Positions 13,201 to 25,794 of a stretch of 64,000 nt of DNA are shown piece by piece. The position numbers were made by a program, and so were the translations under genes. Location: positions 25,601,056-25,665,055 of the forward strand of contig OX940868.1 of NCBI GenBank assembly GCA_954871525.1, given 5' to 3'. The stretch comes from Parietaria judaica. Its lineage: Eukaryota > Streptophyta > Magnoliopsida > Rosales > Urticaceae. The notes beneath the pieces are model-generated. The model saw only the letters and a program-made list of their open reading frames with translations. It did no database searches and was not told where the DNA came from. The stretch's first letter is position 1. Each line of letters begins with the position of its first letter.

Positions 13201-13413
13201 CATCCGTGCTCAATAAACCTTTGGTGTGTATCAGCATTACCAGCTGTTTTTCTCTGCTGGTAACCTAAATCACAAGTAACAAATTGAATTGCCGGATAAA
13301 ATATACGATAAAAATAGGCTTCGTAGCGAACGGATTTCCGGGACTACCTCAATAAGATGAGTGTTCCTTTCTTCCCTCTGATCTTTCTGGAGAGAATGCA
13401 AATTAGCAGCCAT
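10237..13413 (-). CDS. SMG7-like (EST1/SMG5-7 family) nonsense-mediated decay factor, complete
   Basis: Five coding exons join in frame: 13348-13413 (MAANLHSLQKDQREERNTHLIE is its full product but for length limits given only by position), 12677-13264, 12316-12438, 12005-12213 and 10237-11914, about 887 residues. Exon 2 and 3 form the 14-3-3-like helical domain that binds phosphorylated UPF1 (LWKLHYKHIDEF, CHRFLVCLGDLARYREQY, HYMEATAIWPDSGNPQNQ). Exon 4 and early exon 5 form the EST1-type helical domain (SLFIKLISFFYIKSS, RELDVLMALDDQELKASLES, GPHRALQVVSVLLYTLQNL). The C-terminal half is low complexity rich in Pro, Ser and Ala and ends with the conserved plant tail FVYGAVTDEPQPLLQYLKER. SMG7 proteins route aberrant transcripts to decay in P-bodies, and Arabidopsis SMG7 is also needed for meiotic exit. 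A 5' UTR intron is likely: an acceptor AG lies at 13434-13433 and a GTAAGT donor at about 13936. I cannot tell SMG7 from SMG7L here. Confidence 0.92.
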
Positions 13414-14040
13414 CTTTGGGTCCAAAACTGTGCTGAAATGAAACAGATTCGGAATCCGTAAATCCGTAATTCCGAGAAGCACGACAAAACAAGAAGAACC
13501 GGTGGTGTGATTGAAATGTCTCGAGTTTCTAAAATTCAGTAGAACCTCGTTAAATTAAGCTATCTAAGATAATTAAGATAACATTGTTCTTGAGTTTATC
13601 AAACTCTGCAACTAGGACCATATAATGTTTTTCAGAAAATCCCTATATTATAATATATATTTCCTCATACTACAGATCTTAAAAATAAAAATAAAAATGC
13701 GGCAAAAGTCATAAAAACAAGATTAAATTCATGTAAAGGAGTGACTTAAGCAAATTCACTAGAATTCATCAAGAGCAAGAATTGAACTGCTCTTGCTTCA
13801 GTCTGACCCAAGATTTTGCATCAAAGTTTTTTTTTATATAGTTAATTTAGCCCAGAAGATTAGTAAAGCATATAATCCAGTTTGTACATGAAATTAGAAG
13901 AAGAAGATCTATGTGTAAAGGTGTGATAACTTACAGTGAGAAGTGAGTGTTTTGGTGCAGAAACCAAGGCCAAGGAAGAGCACACACTTGTAAGACAGAG
14001 CACAGAAGTGAATTCAAGAGTTGAGTTGTGAAACAGACAA
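13414..14040 (-). other. Predicted 5' UTR and leader intron of the SMG7-like gene
   Basis: An AG acceptor at 13434-13433 lies just before the start codon. A GTAAGT donor (minus strand, about 13936-13931) follows a leader-like stretch at about 13937-14030. Inferred from splice-site patterns only. Confidence 0.4.
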
Positions 14041-15400
14041 GCCCAAAGGTGTGCTGATCATGATGATGAAGCTCTCTCTTTTGTTTTTCTCTCTCCTCTT
14101 CCACTCCCTATTTATGTGTCTTGGCCTAAATGCTTACCATTCAAAGCTTGTCATTACCCAAAATAAATACTTTTTTATTCAAGGATATTTACGGCATAAA
14201 TACTCAATTTTGTACTAAAATGTACTTGTTTTTTTTTTTTCAATATTTCTCTCTTCATTTTTTAGCGATATTACCTAGAGGCCTGAAAAACAGTGCCAAC
14301 ATCTAATTCGGTCGATGGCGAGTTAATGTCTGTTAAAAACTTAAGAATAGATGCTCGGATGTCTCTACTAAAAACAAGTGTTGAATAATTGATGTTCTCC
14401 CTCGTATAACAAATATTTACACAATCTGGACGGAATTATACATTGACATTGTTTGATGGCCTTTAAGTACTATTACTAGTATATAAAAAAATAAAAATAA
14501 AAAACTATTTGTACAAGATTGGGTCCTTATGCAATAAATATCTTTTTTATTAAATATGAAAAGGAAAAAAAATGCCCTTATCTACATTATCTATTTCTTT
14601 TTGTTGACAACACAATCTAATGCTGTGACCGAATTGAAGAGGCTCGCTTGCGATTTAAGCTAAGAAAAGGTCAAAAGTTCAACTTTGTCCTTGGCTTGCT
14701 TATGTACTTTCCAAAACCATATCATATAATATAAATATATATCTACATATATTTTGGGACCATTACTAAATTAATTGGGCTGCTTAGTCTTGAGGAATGG
14801 ACGAGTTACATTTTTTGCTGTCTAAATCTTCAATTCTATTATTTTGAGAAAAAAATAATAATTTATGTAGATATAGTAAAACATTTATTACCCATTCATT
14901 TCACTTAATAAATTAGTGCTCCACTCATCCTTAATTTGACATGTCATGTCATATAAACCCCATGTGAATGATGAAGGTCATTATTATTATTATTTTTCTA
15001 AAAAAATAAACTATTTTGGTGTGCACAAATTTGGAAAATATAGGCATAGTAAGTTTTTAACAATAGAAAAAACCCTGTTTGGTTTACTAATTGACTTCGA
15101 TCATTAAATAGAAAGTTAATAGCGGCGTATGTATCTAAAATTTAATTTTTATAATAGTATAAATTTAATACTTTGCTTCACAATCAAAGTTCACAATATC
15201 TATCGGTTTGCTTCTTGCCTAAATTTGGTGCATTTTTCAATTAGTTTAACAAAATCTCTTACTCTTTCCTAAGTGATTCATATCCGAGATTTAACGACAA
15301 GTCTATTATTTAGAATTAAAAAAGTGGATGAAATTACAGAGAGAAGTGAAATTGTGAACATTAGAAAATTTGACTGTGAAAAATAGTTAATATTAAGAAA
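14041..15400. other. AT-rich spacer
   Basis: No coding pattern or structured repeat is evident. The 65-codon frame at 14021-14218 is hydrophobic by composition only and is not supported as a gene. Confidence 0.5.
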
Positions 15401-15856
15401 GGGTTCATGACGGTAAAAATACTCAAAGTTTGATCAAAGAACCCCTCGTGTATCTAAAGTTTAAAAGTCGTGGTAAAAGTACATAAAGTTGAGTTTGGAG
15501 CGTTGACCACTCCATTCTCGTAACGAAGTTAACTTACCCGTTAACTCTGGCCACGTGGACAAACGTGAGTTGCTGACATAACATTTTTTGCCACGTGGAC
15601 GAGCCCAATTAGGGGTTTAATTCGTTGTTTTGTCAAACGAGACTGATGTGGGCTCGTCTACATGGCAAAAAAGTTACTATGTCAGCAACCAACGTTTGTC
15701 CACGTGGCCAGAGTTAACGGATAAGTAAATAGAGTTACGAGAATTGAGTAGTCAACGCCCCAAATGTGACTTTGGGTATTTTTGCCACCACTTTTAGACT
15801 ATGAGTACACGAGAAATTCTTTGACCAAACTTTGGTATTTTCGCAATCATTAACCC
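15401..15856. mobile_element. Long-inverted-repeat foldback element, Mutator-like MITE, copy 1
   Basis: The 456-bp element begins GGGTTCATGACGGTAAAA and ends GCAATCATTAACCC. It is flanked by an exact 10-bp duplication TATTAAGAAA (15391-15400 and 15857-15866). Nearly the entire element folds back: the arms contain AACTCTGGCCACGTGG and its complement CCACGTGGCCAGAGTT, so each arm is roughly 200 bp. There is no coding capacity. A second copy lies at 40462-40929. Confidence 0.85.
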
Positions 15857-15866
15857 TATTAAGAAA

Positions 15867-17138
15867 TTTGATTATGAAAAAAAAATGGTACCACAAAAAA
15901 TGAAAGCAGTAGGAACGTATGCTAGTTCTTAAATAAATTTCATGAAAAATGAAAACATATATGTTTTAGCTTGATGGCCACAAACATATACTTGAATTGA
16001 GATCGGACAACCAATCAAGTTGATATAAAATCTTAGATGACCAATCATCTAAGCAGCACAGGCTGTGCAGTTTATTTTTTAATTTCCATTTCTATTGTTC
16101 AATTTTCTTATGATATAATTGTTTCCACACTTATATATATAGTTCCCCTATATATATATATACATATATATATATATAGTTGTACACTTGTATGGGTATA
16201 TATAATGAATGCCGGAATTGGTGATCTGGTTTCCGGAATTATCTTTTAAAATATTACATAAAAAATTAATTGATTTGGATGGTTAGGTCTGATCTAATTT
16301 TACGAATAGTATAGTAATACCGGATTTAAATACCGATACCGATTATAAATTGTAACCTTCATTTTATGGGTCAGTATGTTGACAGGTAACTGGTTTACCG
16401 ATGTGTTTTCCAGAACAGCTTACCGATGAAATCGGTCGTCTTCAAAATTCCCTATATATCGTAATTCGTCTTTCAGTTGGCTTCAAGCGTATAAACACAA
16501 AGAATTATTCTCCCTTAAAAAAATTAGTAAAAAGATAACCACATAATTAATAGTGTCATATGATCATTTCACAAAATAATAAGTTAAATGAAAAAAAAAA
16601 GTATAGATTGCAGGGCTTTCAAAATTATAAATTTATTTAGACCGTCGGATTTCGATCCGTCCCCAAAACCGGACTTTTAGTCCGGTTCTATTTTATTGGG
16701 AGGGTTAAATATGCATGAAATGTTAAGCAGACGAGACAAAGACGTGGATGTTTGGGGGTTGCTGAAAACGCCAAGTTCTTATCTACTGCTAGAAGATGGC
16801 ATCATGTGATTGGCCTTGACTTGGACACAATGTGATTCATATTCATTATTCAAACAGAGATCAAATCTCCCACTGGTATATGTCACATAATAATTGACTA
16901 CAAAATTGTTTTAATGACATATTTCTTTATACTCAGATTTGTCATATGTTCTTCAATCTCTTCCATCCATGTGTCAGTCAGTCTCACTCCAAGTGTGTGT
17001 TCATGATATTATATTAAAGATATTATATAGTTGGGAAACCGGCAAAAGTATACAAAATTATAATCAGCTAAGGCGACGGATATTTACGCTCATTTTATCA
17101 TGTGTACGTTCAATAAAATAATGGGTGCATTTGGTTCA
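15867..17138. other. AT-rich spacer
   Basis: Short TA-rich tracts at about 16133-16180 and decayed CCG-containing repeat patches near 16310-16440 and 16640-16690. No gene seen. Confidence 0.5.
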
Positions 17139-17232
17139 GCTTAAAAAAATATGTCTTTGTTTTAAAAATAAATTAAACTAGTAAAGCTTAAAAAAATATG
17201 TCTTTGTTTTAAAAATAAATTAAACTAGTAAA
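17139..17232. repeat. Perfect 47-bp tandem duplication
   Basis: The 47-base unit starting GCTTAAAAAAATATG and ending ACTAGTAAA occurs twice back to back (17139-17185, 17186-17232) with no difference seen, which implies a recent event. It sits beside TTTGGTTCAG, a terminus-like motif. Confidence 0.85.
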
Positions 17233-17907
17233 ACTGTTTTAAAAAAAAAAACACAAAGCGACTTTAGATTTTTGTACATCAGTCATAAAAGCTAGGAATC
17301 GTAGCTTTTTGTTTTTTCTAAAAATAAAAACACAATTTTTAGTTTATTAATATTTTTAGTTTATTTTAATCTTTCTTCCCTGCATATATTTATTTTATCA
17401 AACGTTAAATCAACGTTTGTTACTAACAACTGTTTTATAAACAGTATTATCAAACACTTGTTAGTTTTTTTTTAAGAAAATAGTTGTTTTAAAAACTGAA
17501 ACTAAAAACATTTAAAAAAAAAAAAAAAACAAAGTTGTGTCAAAGTTCTTCCAGTTCTGATTAATTTCTTTAAGAACAAAGTTAATAATAGAAGATTTAA
17601 ATTATTAAAATAAAAAAATAAGTGAAATAAGGTAGATCTGGTAGACTGGTATGTATTTTTCTGTTTTTTTTTTTTATAACAAAAATTAAGTAAATTATTA
17701 ATATTTTTAAAGTGAAAATTATACGAAATTATTGTTTTATCGAATTTGAAATCTTCTTTGACTATACAAAAACTCCACACTGAAAGGCGCATCTAACTAT
17801 AAGTTTATAATTTAACTGACGCCAAGATTATATTTTTTTTAAATATCTATTTCATAAAATTTGATTTATACGTATAGCAAACGTATAAAACAATAAACAA
17901 AGATATC

Positions 17908-19138
17908 GGTGCTGTTTGGTAGACAACTTAAACTGTTTTTGTTTTGTTTATTCAGAATTTTATAGTTGTAGTGTAAAAGACTTTTGCAGTTGTTTTGAAA
18001 TAACTGTTTGGTACACATTTCTGTTTTTTATTTTTTAAAAATAAAACAACAGAATAATTGTTTGGAATTCGATTTGATTTTTTCTTGAAAAATTAAATAT
18101 TTAATACATTAATAAAATATAAAAATATTATTACATTAATAATATAATAACATAAATATCATGTTTAACATATCAAAGCTATATAGTATATAGTCTAAAT
18201 AATCAGGTTTAACATGCATCAAAAGTAAAATATCTCATGCATTTTATTCTATTATTTTTCACCAACATTATATTAAACATAGTATTCGCGTGAATTGTAT
18301 ATTCACCACAATAGGTCGTCCGCATTCATTTTTCTAGAGTCATCACACAAGTAATTTATGTCCCAACATCACATAGGTCAAGTCAGATTCGGCATCGGCA
18401 CTGGCACCGGTGTCGCAGTTAGCGTTGGTGACTCGGTTGACATCGAGATTTTGAAGGTTCAATGGTGAAGTTTAAAGGTGAAATTTTGGTATCCGTTTTC
18501 CGGTTTTGTCTCTGTTTCGGTACCAATCCCAGATCAATTTAAAAATAAAAATCCAAGAAATTTAATTTAAACCCAAGAACTGGTACTTCTCGGTTCCCAT
18601 TTTTAGAACTGAGAACCATAAACGATGCCCTAAACAAATATTCCCCAGTTTTTGGCACCGGTTTTGATTTTAAACTACATGTCATTTTTTTAGTTTTTAG
18701 TATGTCATTTTAGTGAATTTTAAACTTTTATTGTCGTTTTTATACTATTTGTAATTTTTAATTTTTAATTTTGAAAAATACATGTCGTTTTTAAGACAAG
18801 CACTTTTAAAACCGAAATTGGTACAAAAATAAAATTCCCGATTTTTTCTTCGGAACATGAACGAAAAAAAAGAGTTATTTCCCGGTTCCCGGTTCTAATT
18901 TTACTCCTAATGAAGTCGATAGAAAAAAGGAGTGATGAAAGAAAAAACTAAGTGAAAAAAACAGAAAACAACAAAAATCTGTATTTGAAAATCCTTAAGA
19001 AAAACAGATTAAAACTTGAAATGTTTTGGAGTTCAGTTTGATGAGTTACATACCAAACATACATTTATTTTTCTCAGTGTAACTGTACAAGTTAGAAAAC
19101 TAAAAAACTGTTTTCAAGTTATGTACCAAACACAGCCA
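17908..19138. mobile_element. Decayed DNA element with TGTTTGGTA ends, containing a nested hAT-type relic
   Basis: Left end GCTGTTTGGTAGACAACTT and right end AAGTTATGTACCAAACACAGC form an imperfect inverted repeat about 1.2 kb apart. Inside, about 18375-18912, is a CCGGTTCC-rich stretch ending TTTTACTCCTAA that resembles the TAGGGGTGAAA family elsewhere in the window, so the latter probably inserted into the former. Target duplications were not resolved. Confidence 0.45.
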
Positions 19139-21049
19139 TCGAATTTCAACTGTCCCTGACCATGTCTATTTATTGGTATCATAAAGTAGAATAAAATCAT
19201 TGAATGGTAATTTATTATTGTTTGGATCGCGGAGTAAAAATAAAACAATAAAGAAGGTGTAAGAGTTCCAAAATAATGTAAAAAAAAAAAACTGAATATA
19301 AATTGAGATATTTCTTAAACGGGAGAGATTGAAAATTGTAAGCAGTTATAATTTTTATTTTTATTTTGGATGGTTTTAGTATTATTATTGTTAACGAGAT
19401 TTAGCAAAAATTGTAATCATTTTCACGAGTGGGTTAGTGCTCGGTTAACGGGGGTTTTGGATGGGGTGATTGCCGGATTTAGTAAAAATCATGTAGATTG
19501 GGACTTGGGAGTGTTCTGGTCGAGTTAGCTCAGTTAGAAAGAGTTCACGTCGGGTTATATCAAATTGGACAATTTTTTTTTTAACAAACTCGATTATGCT
19601 CTTAGAGCTTAGAAGGATCTTCTTTTATTGTAGTCTAAACCTGTTTATGTTAAACCGATTTTTGTTTACTTAGTTAAAATTCCAACTTGGTTTAAGGTTT
19701 AACCGGATATACGGGTAGCGGGTATTCGGCCGGTTATGGTTAAACGACTAGGGTTTCTTCAAAATTTATCCAATATCCATGACTACCTTAAAATCTTACA
19801 ACATGCAAGGATCCTATTAGTTATTTAAAGATCATTTCTAACTTTTATTCTTGAAGAAACTATTTTCTACGTACATAAAGCATAAGTAGAAGCTTAACTT
19901 CTCATGTTTTAGTAATTAGTGCAGATAAATTTTTTTAATTTTATTTTTGACGGCATAAGTCCTCATGTTTTAGTAATTAGTTTAGATAATTCCTCGTATT
20001 ATATTTCTTTAGCAAGTACGTCCTATACGTCAACTTTTACGTTAAGTCATTTTTTTTACTTCCACGTTATTGCCTAATATTCAAACTAATTGAAAAATAA
20101 TTAAAATAAGACTTCATGAACAAAACTCTAAGTCACAAACACTTGAGTTGCAAACAAACTTTAAGTCCCAAAGACTTGAGTTGCTAACAAACATGTGAAT
20201 TACGCTGTCAAAAAAGAATAAAATTATAAACACATCTGCATTAATTATGCTAATATAAAAACTTATGCCGCTATTCACCCTACAATATTTAGCTATTCTC
20301 TCTTCCAAAGTGGCATTTGATTCTATATTCTTAGCAAAAGCAATTATGAAGGATAAAATATCCTCATCGTGTGATGTGATCGAATTTATGGGCAAAGGCT
20401 TATTTTTGTATGAGTAAGCACATGGTCCATCAAGAATAATACTGTTTGGCCATTTGGTGGCCACATGTAAGACATTGTACATTATGGGATTCGGAAGTCC
20501 ATTTGGTAGACCAACCATTAGTTGAACGTTGACTAATTTAGTTCATGGATAATTATATATTTAAGGATTAGTAACTGAGAATATTCCGATAATGTTCGGT
20601 TCCCAACCGGATAGTACTCTTTCAACTTCTCTTTCAATGGGTGCGGCTCTAAGCACCCATATTCGTGAAGAAGAAAACAAAAAGATTCCGCTTAACATAT
20701 ATACTTCTTCGTGTTTTATAACAATTTTTTTCTTAACAAACGTGATCAAGGGCTATCCCTTTCAAATTGTAAATAAAATAAATTGTTCTCTTTTTTTTTT
20801 TCCATAGATACTTTTTGCTTTGGCAGTATATAATCGTGCCGCTTCTTGGTCTTATTATGCTGATCGTGTCTAATTCATTTTTCAACCGAGTTGATCGAGT
20901 CTATCATGTTTTTACCATTTACCTATTATTTTAATTGTTGATGTACAAATTCATCTTTTTTATTAATATGACATATCGTGTGAATTATGAATTAGTTAAA
21001 TTCGTAATTAAACAATAAAATGTTCAAAATAATATGTGATATTTAAATG
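19139..21049. other. Spacer with one unrecognised open frame
   Basis: A 134-codon minus-strand frame at 20114-20518 starts MVGLPNGLPNPIMYNVLHV and contains HDEDILSFIIAFAKN. I recognise no family. Its 3' end reads through a small duplicated GACTTGAGTTGC sequence, so it may be a degraded gene piece or chance. A patch near 19440-19760 (CGGGTATTCGGCCGG) looks like decayed repeat. Confidence 0.3.
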
Positions 21050-21540
21050 AGCCCGATACCAAGCCAAAAGCCCAATACAAGGCAACTGACAATCATAAAA
21101 CCCACGAATAGAAGCTAAAGAACCAGAGGCCCAAAAGCTATTCGAAGACAGCAAAGCAAGCAAAAGACGAAATCGTCTTTAATTCTCTCTGTATCAATTG
21201 AATCAAAAAGAGTGGAAGATAAGGAGCATAATGTCAAACTCACAACGACACTATTCAGTCAAATACTCCAGTTCGTCGAAAAAGGCGCAAACATGGAGCA
21301 CGTGTCAGCTGGATAGCTAGTCATTTCGTTCAGCTCGAAGCTACGACCCCAAATTTCCAGGAAGCTCACCGGGAAGAGGAGACTATAAATACCCGCTCGA
21401 GATGAAGTATGAGTTACACATTCATAGAGAGAGTAATTACTTACAACTTTCAGCTTGGGATTATATTGTGTTGAAAGTCTTCTTCACCTTTTTGTTCTCT
21501 TTTTACTTTTCGAACACCGTCGAAGTTCAACAAAAATCAT
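21050..21540 (+). repeat. LTR-like promoter fragment
   Basis: A stretch rich in AGCCC, AAGCCCAA and GAGGCCCAAA words leads to a TATA box (TATAAAT, 21384-21390) and then a pyrimidine-rich leader with CTTCTTCACC. The same arrangement and wording recur at 61387-61960. That is how U3-R regions of plant LTR retrotransposons look, but no second LTR or TG/CA ends were fixed. Confidence 0.35.
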
Positions 21541-22830
21541 AGTTCACGTATTCGAGGATCTCTCTATGTGAAGCTTTTTCTTGTTTATGATGATATCCGC
21601 TGCATAAAGTTTAGACCTCCATACTAATTTGCTCGAGGCTTAAATACAATGGTGTAAATGTTCCTTTACAGTTATACGTGGTGGTATATTCTATGTTTCG
21701 TACTAGTGGTTGAATTTAGTTATGGGTCCCATTTTAGACTATGATTCTTATTACGAATATAATACAGGTCCCAAAAGAATTTGTTTATTAATCTATAGTA
21801 CCATTGATGTTGTAATGATTGTAAACCGGGTAGAACAAATAAATGCAACTATATATGCTGTAGCATTTCTTGTTGCATTTATCGCCCGCAATTTAATCGT
21901 TACATATTTTTCCGTGAGAATTTTTTTATATTCGAATTCCAATGTATAAGCTCCAAAATCGTTACTTTTTGAATTGGTTGGAAATTTTAAGTCAATATTT
22001 TAGAGCACATATGCATACTCAAGAATACAATATGAATATCAAGAACACCAAAATCAAATGAACATTAAACTTATTATATGAACAATCAAGAACACCATAT
22101 GAACCTCAAGAACAGAACATTAAAAACACTATATGAATGTCAAGAAAAATATCCCCATAAAAATGGAAAAATAAATAAATTACCCGAAGCAAAAATTGAT
22201 GTTTTGATGGATTAAACGTCGAAATTCGGTTATAATCTAAAAAGCTCACGTATTCGAAATCTCTATGTGCCAAGTTTTTTCTTGTTTATGACGATATCTG
22301 CTGCATAAAGTTTAGACTTTCATACCTTACTTAAGGCTTAAATATCGTGGTGTAAATTTTACTCTACGATTTTGAGCCGTGGTATGATCTATATTTCGTA
22401 CTAGTAGCAGTGGACCCGTGGTATCATTGATGTTGTAATGACTCTAAACTGTGTAGAATAAAGATATGCCTCTATATATGTAGTAGCATTTCATGTTGCA
22501 TTTATCATCAACAATTCAATCCTTACATATATTTTTCCATGAGAATTTTTTTATATATAAATTCAAATTCCAGTGTATAGTCCCAAAATCGTTACTTTTT
22601 TGAATTAGTTGAAAATTATAAGTCAATACTTATACTTTAGAACACATATGCAGTCAATACTTTAGAACACATATGCATACTCAATAACAAAATATGAATA
22701 TCAAGAACACAAATCAAATTAACATTAAAAACAATATTTGAACATTGAACACCGTATAAACCTCAAAAACACTATATGAAAATTAAAAACACAAAAATAT
22801 ATTTTAAAAATAAAAATAAAATTTATAACT
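21541..22830. repeat. Diverged tandem segmental duplication, about 0.6 kb per copy
   Basis: Copy A (about 21545-22180) and copy B (about 22245-22830) align along their length: both hold CACGTATTCGA, TTTTTCTTGTTTATGA, GCTGCATAAAGTTTAGAC, CATTGATGTTGTAATGA and TTGCATTTATC in the same order. Copy B lacks roughly 75 bases present in copy A around 21715-21800. Each copy ends with A-rich text repeating AAGAACAC and ATATGAA words. Function unknown. Confidence 0.75.
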
Positions 22831-24850
22831 TACCTGAACCAAAAACACCGTTTTGACTTGCCCTGCCTAAGCCCAATGAGGCCCAGACCGCGGTGGTTCG
22901 TGAGCCTCGAACTAGCTGCCCAACTGTCTGTCCATTGGAAGCTTTGTTTTTTTCTATACATATATATTAATGTTATTTACTTTGGTAAATTTGAAAAAAT
23001 AAAATAATGATTAAAAAATAAATATCAAATATTATTTGCATCAGTCAGGCCCGTCTTAACTGACCTTGGGCATGTCTGCCCGTACCTTCTTCTGGGGCTT
23101 AACCGGGCTTCAGGCGTTGGGCTTATGGCCAGATTTGCTCCAAACAAGTTGATGAACCCTAAAAAAAAAGTGCAATAAATATAATAGTTAGTGGCTATTG
23201 GTTGCGTAGCTTGTTAACCTTGTTTTATTTTGCAACTAAATTTGTCTTTCATATATATTCAACTTTCCTATTAGTACGAAATTCTTGATATTACAAGTTG
23301 TGATCTCAGTCAATCTTATTCGTCCACTGTCTATATAGTAATTTAGTATAGATATTTTTGAAATAGTCTATGATATTTATGTCCCTTGAGTTATCAATTA
23401 TCAAATTGTTGCGAGTCAAACTGTCCCTTCTTGTGACGTTGATCGTGCCTGCCCAATTAATACCATTAACAAATTACAAACTAAAACTTAAAAGATATAA
23501 AAATATAAATCTCATTTTAAATTAATATTTTACGAATATTTAAAAAAGGGGCAAGCAAGTTGCCCACCATATTTGTTTGGCTTCGGCCGGGACAGCCTGC
23601 AGTGGGCACGGGCATTCGCTGCCCAAGCAGGCGGGCAACTGCGCCCCAGGTGTCACATAATTTGAATTCTGCATTTCAAAGATAGGAAGTTCAATGCTGA
23701 ACCGTTTAAGGTATTAACTTCAAAACGGCTAAAATATAGGACTTGTTGGTGCATTATGATCTATAAATATTGCAATGATAATTGTGTCATAAATAATGGT
23801 AAAAAGGAAAAACCATTTATCTTTTGAAGGACCACTAAAGCAAAGCTGTGAATGGCACGTAATTGTGGATAATGCACCTGATAATTAGGAGAGGACTCGT
23901 GAAAGGCCAAAGTGGTTGCCTAGAAGTGCACATGGAAAAAGTCACAAATGCCCCATTAAATGACGACCCACCAACCATGAGGGTGCAAAGTCAGTCCTCA
24001 TTATCCCATCTCCAAAATGACCGTAATGTCACAAATTCAAACTCATGTACTATTTATTAGCTAAAAAATATCAAGTTATTTGAAAATAAAACGGTATAGA
24101 GTTAATTTAAAAAATTATAATAAAAGTACTTAAATTTACATTTTTTGGCGGATCGGTTGGCCTAATCTATTTTTTTGTAAAAAAAAAAATTAACTATTTT
24201 TGTTAGTGATGATCAATGCAAATCATGATGCTATTAAGGAGATAAACTGAGAATACGTGAGAAAAAGTGAGAAGAAAAATAAAAACTTACCTTGTTGATA
24301 TTCTAAGAATCTGTGTTTACATTCAGGTTTATTTTGATGTTCGCAGGTTTGATCGTTTGAGTTTGTTTTTTTATTTGCGTTGACATCATCACTTACGGAA
24401 ACAGTAAAAAAACTAATGAAAAAATAGATGAGGTCTACCGATCCGCTAAAAAGGTGAACTAAGATACTTTTGTCACAATTTTTTTAAATTAACTTTATAC
24501 TGTTCCATTTCCAAACAACTTTGGTATTTGCCGCTAATAACCCTTATATTTATTGAAATAAATATTTATAATACTCAAGAACTTTTTAATTTATAGCAGG
24601 TTGTCATCTCAATTATTTTCTTATAAAAATCTTTCAAATAATATTTTTGCTTTAATTATATACGTATTTAAAAAAAAATAACATCGTTGAATTCATTATG
24701 TGTAGTATGTATCAGTGTATTAGATTTACTCAGAACTTTAAATATTTATCAAAGATCCCATTCTTGTTATTTACTATTTTCATTAAAAATAAAAAATGAA
24801 TTCATATTTTTTATTGTAGTAAAATTATTCCGTTCTTTAATCAAATTTTG
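22831..24850. other. Spacer with GC-rich repeat scraps
   Basis: GGGCTT, GCCCAAGC and GCGGGCAAC-type islands at about 22857-22935, 23045-23140 and 23570-23650 look like pieces of one dispersed repeat. A 65-codon frame at 23863-24060 has no recognisable motif. Confidence 0.4.
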
Positions 24851-25055
24851 TAAAATCTCTCAATATTTCATTTCTCTCAACATTCTTTTACCGAGTTATT
24901 GTTTCGACTTTTCAATTTTATCATCTGCAAAATCTCAGAACTCGTTTTATTTTATAATCCAATATTTCATTTCTCTCGACATTCTTTTTAATCATATTAC
25001 TTTTTTGGCTTTTTCAATTTATAATCCGCAAAATCTCAAAACTCGTTATTTCTTT
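24851..25055. repeat. Tandem duplication, about 100 bp per copy
   Basis: CAATATTTCATTTCTCTC, then ACATTCTTTT, then CTTTTTCAATTT or CTTTTCAATTTT, then CTGCAAAATCTCAGAACTCG or CCGCAAAATCTCAAAACTCG occur twice in order (about 24858-24945 and 24960-25050). The 128-codon frame spanning both is hydrophobic AT-rich text rather than a gene. Confidence 0.7.
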
Positions 25056-25266
25056 CGTATCAAATTTAGCTGAGATGGAGCATTTGATACAAATTTTTTT
25101 AAAAAAAATGATAAAACAAAACTGAAGGGTAAATCAAAAGGTCAAACTAAAATGAATACTATAATAGAAAGTGATAATAATATCTAAGAAGTATAAACGA
25201 TATTTTAAGTGTTTATGTATGTAGAGAGAAGAAAACAAAATAAGACACATCACAACACCTTCATTC

Positions 25267-25434
25267 ATGGCTTTACCAAATTCTCATCACTCTTTTCTCT
25301 CTTCTTCTTCCCTTTCTTTCTTTCATCATCACAAGTCCACTTTCACTTTCCCATGTCCCCCATTCGCTAAGGTTTTGGTCTCTTTTGGGAGTCAAAAGGA
25401 GACCCGAAACAATGTTGGATTCATAAAAATATAA
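25267..25434 (+). CDS. Orphan 55-codon open frame with transit-peptide-like composition
   Basis: ATG at 25267 opens a frame rich in Ser, His and Phe (MALPNSHHSFLSSSSLSFF, then HHHKSTFTFPCPPFAK) with no acidic residue in the first 40 positions, the sort of composition seen in plastid-targeting leaders. It stops at 25434 and no downstream exon was recognised. It could be a truncated gene start, a small gene, or chance in a CT-rich stretch. I do not assign a function. Confidence 0.2.
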   Translation: MALPNSHHSFLSSSSLSFFHHHKSTFTFPCPPFAKVLVSFGSQKETRNNVGFIKI

Positions 25435-25794
25435 AGAAGAACCCACCCGCCTTTACAGCACCAAAAGCGTCTTTGTGTTCATGGCCCATCAAACTCAAAC
25501 TCACCAAGTGGGTATTTTATATTTATTGTGTCCAAATAAAGCAAATACATAACATACATACATATATATATACATTGAATTTATTTAAGATCTTCTTGAC
25601 CTCGCATAAAGGACTTGTACATCTTTCTACAAACCACATCACTTGATGAAATCATGTGCATAGCCATGTAGATAAAGAGAAATGATGTTCGGAAGATGTG
25701 ACACGATACTAGAATTACAAATAGATTGACCAATACAATTATGTAATATTGTATTATTAACATAAACATTCTCTAACATAATCACAAGTTGTAT

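Noticed and set aside
24687..25073. 128-codon hydrophobic frame
   Set aside because: It is a translation of an AT-rich tandem duplication with no family motif.
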